Assembly (NCBI GenBank): GCA_009746045.1
Contig: RPFO01000072.1
Span: 2,773,971 to 2,837,970 of the forward strand
DNA: 64,000 nucleotides
Origin: Mesostigma viride
Lineage: Eukaryota > Streptophyta > Mesostigmatophyceae > Mesostigmatales > Mesostigmataceae
Reading direction: 5' to 3'
The notes beneath the pieces are model-generated. The model was not told the DNA's origin. It saw only the letters and a program-made list of their open reading frames with translations, and ran no database searches. This document shows, piece by piece, positions 57,413 to 64,000 of the stretch; the stretch's first letter is position 1; each line of letters starts with the position of its first letter. A program made the position numbers and the translations under genes.

Positions 57413-59440
57413 AGGGCAACCTGAGGCGGAGGGCTGACAGCCGCGGAACAAGCCGCTGCCAACCTGCAAGCAGGCGGTCCGCCAGTACCCAATTCCGAAC
57501 AATGTCGGGGTAGTACAGGTGCAGACAGGCCTTGGCGTGCTGGCATAAGGTACGCCCCCGCCCCCCTCTGGCACTAGTGGTACATACTGTAGACAGCAGA
57601 AATCCACTCACAGAAAATGGCTTCCGCGTCAGCTGGGTCGACAGGGCCAGGTGGCGCCCACGCCACGTAGACAGCCGCCGCGCGCCGGTACGCTGGCAAG
57701 GTACACACAGGGTTGACTGTGCCCTCCAAAAGTGCCAAGTCCCGACGGCGTCGCGCCCCCTCAGGCCCAGGGGTGGGATGCACGTCACCACACCGGGTCA
57801 AGTCAGGAATCCAAGCGCCACGCCGACTGGCCTTGTCAGCTGGGTTGTGGTCGGTATAGCCACCCAGACCCAATGGCTCTGCATGTCGCCAGCCAGTGAC
57901 AGAGCGCAGTAGCGCCGAACCAGCTGGTTGAGGCGGTAGGAAGACGACCGCCCTCTGACAAACGCCCCCACCACAGCACTAGAGTCCACGAGCCGGACGA
58001 CTCACTTACCTCGACACGCCTTGGTCCGGCACGACCACTCAACCGCCTGCGTCGCAACAATGGCCTCCTTGACGTTGATGTGGTTAGGCTGCCCCCGCCA
58101 CCTGTAGGACAATGCCGTACGCCAGTGGCCACTATCCAGCAGGCTGTAGTCCCCCTCCTCCATGTGCTCCAGGTCCCAGTCCTCCCCAGACGTTAAAGCT
58201 GTCGTCCGCCACCCCCGCGCCTCGCGCCGGGTCGCCAGCCAGGCACAATCGGCCCCAGGCAGGTCCCTGTAGACTATACCCCACCGCCGGAACTGCTCGC
58301 ATCACTTGCGACGACCCGGTCAGAAAGGGGCCGGGCCCTGGCAGCCCTCAAAAAGGGGGCCATGCAGGTCGATCGCCGCCTCGGAAGCTCCTGGCGGGCC
58401 CCCGCAGGGAGGCGCCAGCGGCGCCCAGGCAGGGAGGCGTTCATGGCTGCTAGCAGCCGATACGTCTCAGACCACACCGAGAGCATGGGGCGGCACAGCA
58501 GATGCATCCACACCCACTTCCCAAGCACAGAACTAAGTTCGCGGTTACTAGTATGTAAACCCGCGATCCAAGATTCTATGAGTGGCAGCGATAACCGCCA
58601 CCACAGTGACGCTCAGGAACAGGGACCACGTACGTACGTCACCATCTCTTTGGTGAATGACACCCACCGCCTGCACACCAGTCCAGTGCTCAGCAGCTGT
58701 CTCCCGTACCACCTTGTCAGACTTCTGCACCAGCCCAACAGCGGCGTAGGCAGCCTGAACACGATCTAGCTGCTGATTCACCCCATCCACCGACGCACAG
58801 TGGGTGAAATGGAGGTCATCGATAGTCACAGCATGCATACCTTCCAGATCCTGCATGCCGAGATTCGAAGCACAGCGAGGGCGCCAAGGGCGCAGCAGGG
58901 TCCTCCTCCAGCCTCAGCCGGACGGTCTCCCCCGCCTCGAGTTGGCATCCGCCACCAGGATCAGCGCTGACATGTCGATGCTCAGCCCACGACTAGCCTC
59001 CAACGGGGGCTTGGGGCCACAGCGGTACAGCACAGACTGGTGCACACACTGGGCCACGGCGACGGCCAGCTTGTTTCCCATTGGCAAGCACAACATCCAC
59101 GGCAACACCTTCCCACGAGCCCCACTCAGGCCCACAAGATCCGACCACACCGGCATCCAGGCACAGTTCCGCCGCATCCAGACGGGCAGGCGGAGTCTGT
59201 TGTAGTGTACTAATCCAAATCTGATACGCCCCCAAAAACATCCTCCCCATTGCGCGTGGGCAAATCGCAAATCACGCCAAGGTGTGGTAAAAAAGCGGGC
59301 ATGCATAGGGTCTGGTAGTGGCAATGATGTTGCCACGTCGGTTGTCCACAATCAGCCGTATACGGCCGTCGGGCTTTCTGACCCCAAAAGTACCGTTCAC
59401 CATAGGCGGCGATCCTCCTCAAAAAATCCACCCAAAATTA
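57413..59440 (-). pseudogene. DIRS-like RT and RNase H (5' part)
   Basis: In order on the minus strand: RT start (NGTFGVRKPDGRIRLIVDNR, about 59330-59400), the catalytic VTIDDLHFTHCAS (about 58790-58830) and GLVQKSDKVV. Then the DIRS-type RNase H: VVASDASSSGGGV (about 58276-58314), PNHINVKEA (58062-58088), DSSAVVGAFVRGRSSSYRLN (about 57930-57988) and DHNPADKASRRG. The recombinase N-terminal region follows (LADRLLAGWQRLVPRLSALR, ending at 57413). Several shifts and an in-frame stop show decay. RT-RNase H-recombinase order without DDE integrase supports DIRS-like assignment. The 5' end is not located. Confidence 0.78.
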
Positions 59441-59756
59441 CCCCCCTCTCCACACACACCGTGCAAAACCGCGCGAACTCCTCCATGCTACACCCCCGCG
59501 AGATCCGCATGCATCGACTTCTAGCTAGCTGCAAGAACATAGCCAAACCCCCTCATATGGCAACGTGCAATTCAGCAATATTTGTTATCCAAAAAAAAAA
59601 TTAAAAATATATTCAAATAGCCCAACATTGGATCTCGGATCCTATTGAACCGTTTTTCCAAATTCGGCGCGACGCTCCGGCGCCCACATTTGGCGCGATT
59701 CTGCATTCTACGAAAAATTACTGGCCACGCCCGTAACAAGTTCACAGACGGAGTGT
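59441..59756. other. Unassigned stretch
   Basis: Contains a short A run at 59591-59600. Nothing else recognised; it may hold the 5' end of the DIRS-like element. Confidence 0.4.
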
Positions 59757-59945
59757 TAATGCATCATCCATGGGGGTCCCATTATAGGCAGGGCGTGGCT
59801 AAATTCTTAAATGCATCATCCATGGCCATTATGGGCGCACATGCGCTGGGGCCCGCGGCGCGTGGTAGGCTAATCGAGTTAAGCCTTACTAATCTACACT
59901 ACTGCTATATTCCCTAGCTAGACTGGGGGTGCCTGCCAAGGCCTG
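59757..59945 (-). mobile_element. LINE 3' UTR fragment
   Basis: Similar to 48638-48800: GCATCATCCATGGG, CCATTATGGGCGCACATGCG, ATCTACACTACTG and TATATTCCCTAGC in the same order. It lacks both the ORF1 end and the terminal hairpin, so it is an internal fragment of the ORF1-only LINE family in minus orientation. Confidence 0.7.
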
Positions 59946-61513
59946 CCAAGGCATGGCTATTAAGGGGACTCGCACGTCCAAAAACCTGAAAAACTGGCTT
60001 TAATGAATATCAGTTCCAATGCACTTGGGAACCATCTAGTGATGATTGAGTACCATAAATATGATGTTTGGACATTCATGCCACGTACCATTTGTTGGGG
60101 GTACTACCCCCAACCACGCACCGGTGGCGAGCTAAAAATATCTAAAAAGACGCTATTTATGAGATATTTTGCCCAAGACAAACCACTTATTATCCAAATG
60201 ACCTGCCCATACATTCCTGCAAAGTTCCCCCACTTCTAAAAAATCTGGGCTATTCACATGGTCAAAATAATCACATTTGTTTGAGTTATTAATTTCCCCG
60301 CAAAATGGGTACTTTTTTGAGAAAAAAAAAATAAATCCAATCATCAACACATCGAATGGGGTCATCCATATATGCGAAATTCCACTGAGTGGGGGGAAAC
60401 ACAACCCCAAAGTTTGAGCTCATTCTGACAAGCGTAGCTCAAGTTATTGATTTTCCTGTGATGCCACCTGGGTAGACGCTAAAAGAGAATTGAGCTAGTG
60501 CTGAGCCAAAATGACATCTGTTTTGCTACCCTAGACACCCAAAAACATGCCCACTTTGATCACGGAGTGTGGGGAGGATGTCCGGAGCGTCATACACCCC
60601 ACCCCTCCATCGGCACAGCCAGCCTTGTGAGTCTACCCTTAACAACAAGGCTGGTAGGACGACACGCCTGAGCAGCATATGTAATGCCTATCTCAGGCTA
60701 ATAATGTGTGATTTTGTGCCAACAACCAAGTTGTTCCACCCAACAACACATTAAAAACCCTCTTCCAAAATGCCCAACAAGCCGGACACGTGGAGGACCA
60801 CACACGCAGTATATAAAGAGAAAATAAGCTGACTTTTTATCCAGCCAACCTGTGGCTAGCTGCTCTGGTTAGCATAACAAAGGCTATCATTTACTCAGTG
60901 GGAAAGGTGAAGAGACCATTGGAACAACCTACCTGACGCAAAGCATTGTGTCCCGCAAAATGCACACTGCCTCCTTTCTAACAAGCACGAGCCACTTTCT
61001 TTAGGAGACAGGTGCCAGCTTGTCAGTGTCTGGGGAATATGATGCCGCTGCTTAGGAAGACCGCGTGAATTTCCTCGAACACAACTGTCTACTGTCGTCT
61101 GTCCCAACTCAGTCCTCACAGGAGGACTGAGTTGACAATTTTCAACCGCGTGTAGCGACTAGGTGGGGGGTCCATCCCAAATGTTTTGATGTGGATCGGG
61201 GGTGTACTAGATGTCATTTTGTTGGCAAAAATACTGCATATGTGAAAACTTGACCCGAACACCTGAAAATTATACGGACGTTGGGCACCCCTCGCGAATT
61301 TGCATTTTTCGGGATAAGAACGAGTGGGAAAAATTCAATCAAATCCTGGTGCATGAAGAAAAAATATAGGCATGTAAACAATATAGTTCTTGAAACGTGG
61401 CAAAAAACTGGGCTCAATTTGGCCACTGCAACTGCCTGAAACAATTAAAAAACTCTCAGTCCTCAGGAGAGGAATGGGGCTTTTGCTAACTTTGCTAGCA
61501 TGTAAGTGCGGTC
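59946..61513. other. Unassigned stretch with one strong hairpin
   Basis: No gene recognised. 61105-61134 is a perfect 13-bp stem with a 4-base loop (CAACTCAGTCCTC, ACAG, then its complement). A related CAGTCCTCAGGAG lies at about 61457. Together they may mark ends of an unknown short element. Confidence 0.4.
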
Positions 61514-61551
61514 ATACTACACAATAGACCGACGCTATTACGCAATATACG

Positions 61552-62935
61552 ATGAGCAAACGCCCATCGACGCAACGCAGCCTGACGGCTGCGCTCGGCA
61601 ATGAAAATACGTCTGCAGCTCCGGCTGCAGCTTCGCCATCAGCAGGGCCGGAAGGCGGTGGTGACCCTAGTCGCGCACTGGTTGTCGCCCAGCACCCTCC
61701 CGGGCTTCCTGCCTCGCCCTCAGCCTCGCCCGAGCCAAAACGCAGCCGCCCAACCGAACCAAGCTGGTCTGAGCGCGACTTTGACGTTGACGGGTTATTT
61801 TCCACCTTCGACGGTGCCAGACCCGGCTTTTTCGACATGCCACCCATCAAGATACTGGAGCTCGTGTTTTATGGGTCATACGCCTCCATTTTCGACCTGT
61901 GCCAGCGCCTTCACAGCCATTACCGCCTCCGCCCTGGACCTGACGGCCGGTTTACTCACCGACCTGAGAACCTGGCCCGCTGGTCTCGCCCCCGTCTTCA
62001 GCTCGCCGCCCTCTTTTCCATCCTTGACCGCTCTGTCACGGACCTCTGGACCCCCTCCCCCTTGACCGAATCCACCTTCCTCCTCCACCTCCAAGAAACC
62101 ATCTCACAGCACGTGACGCCCCTAGCTGCAGATGTGGCAGCTGTGGGTCGCACGCTGGCTGCTGAGCTCCCCACCATCCCCACCGCCACCGCCACCCTCC
62201 TCGCCTCCACCCCCCCCTCCGCCTCCACCGACTCCATCACCGCCCAGCTCCGCGACATTGACCAACGTCTTAAGGATAATGCCATCGCTATCGAGGTCCT
62301 GCAGAACACCGCGGGCCTCACCGCCCAGGCGGTGAAGGACATTGCCGCCAAGCCAGCCTCTGCTGGCCTGGCCGGCGATGCTCCTCCCATCACGACCTGG
62401 GCGGACATGCTTAAGCAGCACACCACCTCCACCACCTCCGCCGTCGCAGCCCAGCTCCAGCGGCAGACGCTTGACCTCCGCGAGGAGGCCGAGCTTGCCA
62501 AGCGCAGCCTTAACGTCATTGTCAAGAACCTCGACATGGAGGAAGGTGAGAATTCCGAGAAGCTTGCACGTGCGTTTGAGAGAGAAATTCTTAGTCGCAT
62601 GGGCCTTACTGGTGAGATCGACCTGGTCGCCCACCGCCTTCCCCGCGCGGGGTAAGGCAGGGCCGCCCCCGCTCCTTCTCACCTTTAAGACCCCGGCGGA
62701 CAAGATTTCTTTTCTCCGACGCCGCAAGCGGCTCGAGAAGACTCTCTTCACCCTTGACGACGACTTGACCCTGGCGCAGCAACAACGGCGACGGGAGCTA
62801 TGGCCCATCTACCTCCAGCTCCGGCAGACCAAGGCGGGGCAGCCGGTGTACTGGAAGGGGGCGGCCATCTACGTCGGCCACAAGCCCTGGCAGGCGACCC
62901 CCGCGGCCCCAACGACTCCAGACGCCCCAGCTTAG
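61552..62935 (+). pseudogene. L1-type ORF1 protein with one frameshift
   Basis: Starts MSKRPSTQRSLTAALGNENT, closely like the copy at 48753-50132. It has the Pro/Ala-rich N terminus, a central helical region (ITAQLRDIDQRLKDNAIAIE) and the RRM-like domain (KRSLNVIVKNLDMEEGENSE). A one-base shift near 62652 (just after AHRLPRAG) moves the C-terminal domain, LDDDLTLAQQQRRRELWPIY, to another frame ending at 62935. The region about residues 75-200 differs strongly from the other copy, whereas the RRM/CTD parts are well kept. Confidence 0.88.
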
Positions 62936-63338
62936 GGGAATACAGCAGTAGTAGTGTAGAATAGATAGACCGTGGCCATGTACATGTACGCCTCCTAGAG
63001 GCACTACCCTAGCTAAGCCACACGCTTTATTTAATCATGTACATGTGTGCCTATGATGTGCCACACTCCAGATGATGCCTAGCTTTATTTAGCTATGTTG
63101 TGCCCATGCAGGGAGTAACTCTCTGCTGAGACGCCATGCCCTAGCCTTTTGTATAGCTATGCTGATCTTCCCCCCCATGACAGGCTCCCCCTTCGCTGGG
63201 CATAGCTTGAAGATCATGGGGATGCAAGTGCCCTGGTGCACCTAGAGCAAGGGTCCTTTACATCCCCACCCTTGCAGGAAGTAGCTTAGGATGTATGATA
63301 GGCCATATGCCCCCTCTCAAGGGCTATGTGCTACATAT

Positions 63339-63352
63339 ACTCCCAACGGAGT
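63339..63352 (+). promoter_or_regulatory. LINE 3' terminal stem-loop
   Basis: ACTCC-CAAC-GGAGT immediately before the tail. The corresponding hairpin in the copy at 48317-48330 has GCTCC-CAAC-GGAGC, a compensatory pair change. It probably acts as the recognition structure for target-primed reverse transcription; this is inferred from other LINEs with structured 3' ends. Confidence 0.6.
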
Positions 63353-63391
63353 TATGTTACAATTCAATTCAATTCAATACTACACAATACC

Positions 63392-64000
63392 GTGCCTCCC
63401 ATCTCTTCCCTCCGCCCCCTCCCTCTCCTCACCTCCCCTCCCCCCTCCCCTCCTCCCCCTCCCTCCCTCCCCCTCCCTCCCCTCACCCCTCCCTCGCCTC
63501 CCCCTCCCTCCCTCCCTCCTCCCCTCCCCCCCTCCCTCCCCCCTCCCTCCCTCCCTCCCCTCCTCCCTCCCTCCTCCCTCCCTCCTCCCTCCCTCCCTCC
63601 CTCCCTCCTCCCTCCCCCCTCCCTCCCTCCCTCCCTCCCTCCCTCCCCTCCCTCCCCTCCCTCCCTCCCTCCCTCTCCCTCCCTCCCTCCTCCCTCCTCC
63701 CTCCCTCCCTCCCTCCCTCCCTCCCTCCCTCCCTCCCCTCCTCCTCCTCCCTCCCCTCCTCCTCCCCCTCCCTCCCTCCTCCCTCCCCCCCCTCCCTCCC
63801 CCTCCTCCCTCCTCCCTCCCTCCCTCCCTCCCTCCCTCCTCCTCTCCCTCCCCTCCCTCCCTCCCTCCCTCCCTCCCTCCCTCCCCTCCCTCCCTCTCCT
63901 CCCTCCCTCCCTCCCTCCCTCCCTCCCTCCCTCCCTCCCCTCCCTCCCTCCCTCCTCCCCTCCCTCCCCTCCCTCCCTCCCTCTCTCCCTCCGCCCACCA
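63392..64000. repeat. CCCT-rich microsatellite
   Basis: About 600 bp of imperfect (CCCT)n with many one-base slips, running to the window end. The purine strand is here the minus strand, opposite to the GGGA array at 42149. The long open frame on the minus strand is an artefact. Confidence 0.93.

Larger units (their letters stand above)
61514..63389 (+). mobile_element. ORF1-only LINE, full length
   Basis: Bounded by the 13-bp direct repeat ATACTACACAATA (61514-61526 and 63377-63389). Between them: a 25-base 5' UTR (GACCGACGCTATTACGCAAT), ORF1 (one frameshift), a ~420 bp 3' UTR, a stem-loop (ACTCC/GGAGT around CAAC, 63339-63352) and a CAATT-repeat tail. Total 1,850 bp without any RT. The clean target duplication at both sides argues that it moved in this short form and is not a deletion product made in place. 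Confidence 0.88.

Overview
This 64 kb window is eukaryotic repeat DNA. I find no host gene I can defend. The mixture of a chromodomain Ty3/Gypsy element, a Ty1/copia element, a DIRS-like tyrosine-recombinase retrotransposon, L1-type ORF1 elements, a Penelope-type reverse transcriptase (RT) remnant, hAT-like and piggyBac-like non-autonomous DNA elements, and long tetranucleotide microsatellites fits a repeat-rich protist. A microalga is my best guess, from the family mix only. I cannot name a species.

Layout. 1-1182: L1-type 3' tails and unassigned DNA. 1183-29559: a tandem satellite of ~950-990 bp monomers arranged as a trimeric higher-order repeat (A-B-C-A-B-C'-A). Two near-full-length copies of one chromovirus interrupt it (5957-16763 and 17752-28537, both minus strand). 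Each copy has 564-566 bp LTRs running TGTTACG to CGTAACA, a polypurine tract, a putative primer site and the same 5-bp target duplication GACGG at the same monomer base. 29560-37006: a mosaic of related modules that share a boundary ending in GGGGACAAG, interrupted by a ~1.57 kb repeat and its internally deleted tandem partner. 37007-41541: a copia RNase H scrap, a 1.7 kb piggyBac-like element and a decayed RT. 42149-43544: GGGA, TGCG and GGTG microsatellites. 43640-45478: LINE remnants and a 1,030 bp foldback locus. 45958-59440: a four-element nest, in which a DIRS-like element is split by a complete copia element whose 5' LTR holds a hAT-like element and whose RT gene holds an ORF1-only LINE. 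61514-63389: a second ORF1-only LINE with a 13-bp target duplication. 63392-64000: a CCCT-rich array.

How the parts relate. The chromovirus encodes, in order, a small protein resembling the RNase H1 N-terminal hybrid-binding (Cauli_VI) domain, Gag, protease, RT/RNase H, integrase with a C-terminal chromodomain, and then an unrecognised ~770-codon third ORF. Both copies carry one-base frameshifts, several of them shared. The copia element has a retropepsin-like segment after integrase and before RT, and LTR termini AGTTA/TAACT rather than TG/CA. The ORF1-only LINEs share a 3' stem-loop with a compensatory base change, a likely recognition structure for a partner RT encoded elsewhere.

Strongest points for follow-up: the twin same-base chromovirus insertions, the chromovirus third ORF, the permuted copia, the covarying LINE 3' hairpin, and the foldback locus whose termini and target-duplication length match the copia.
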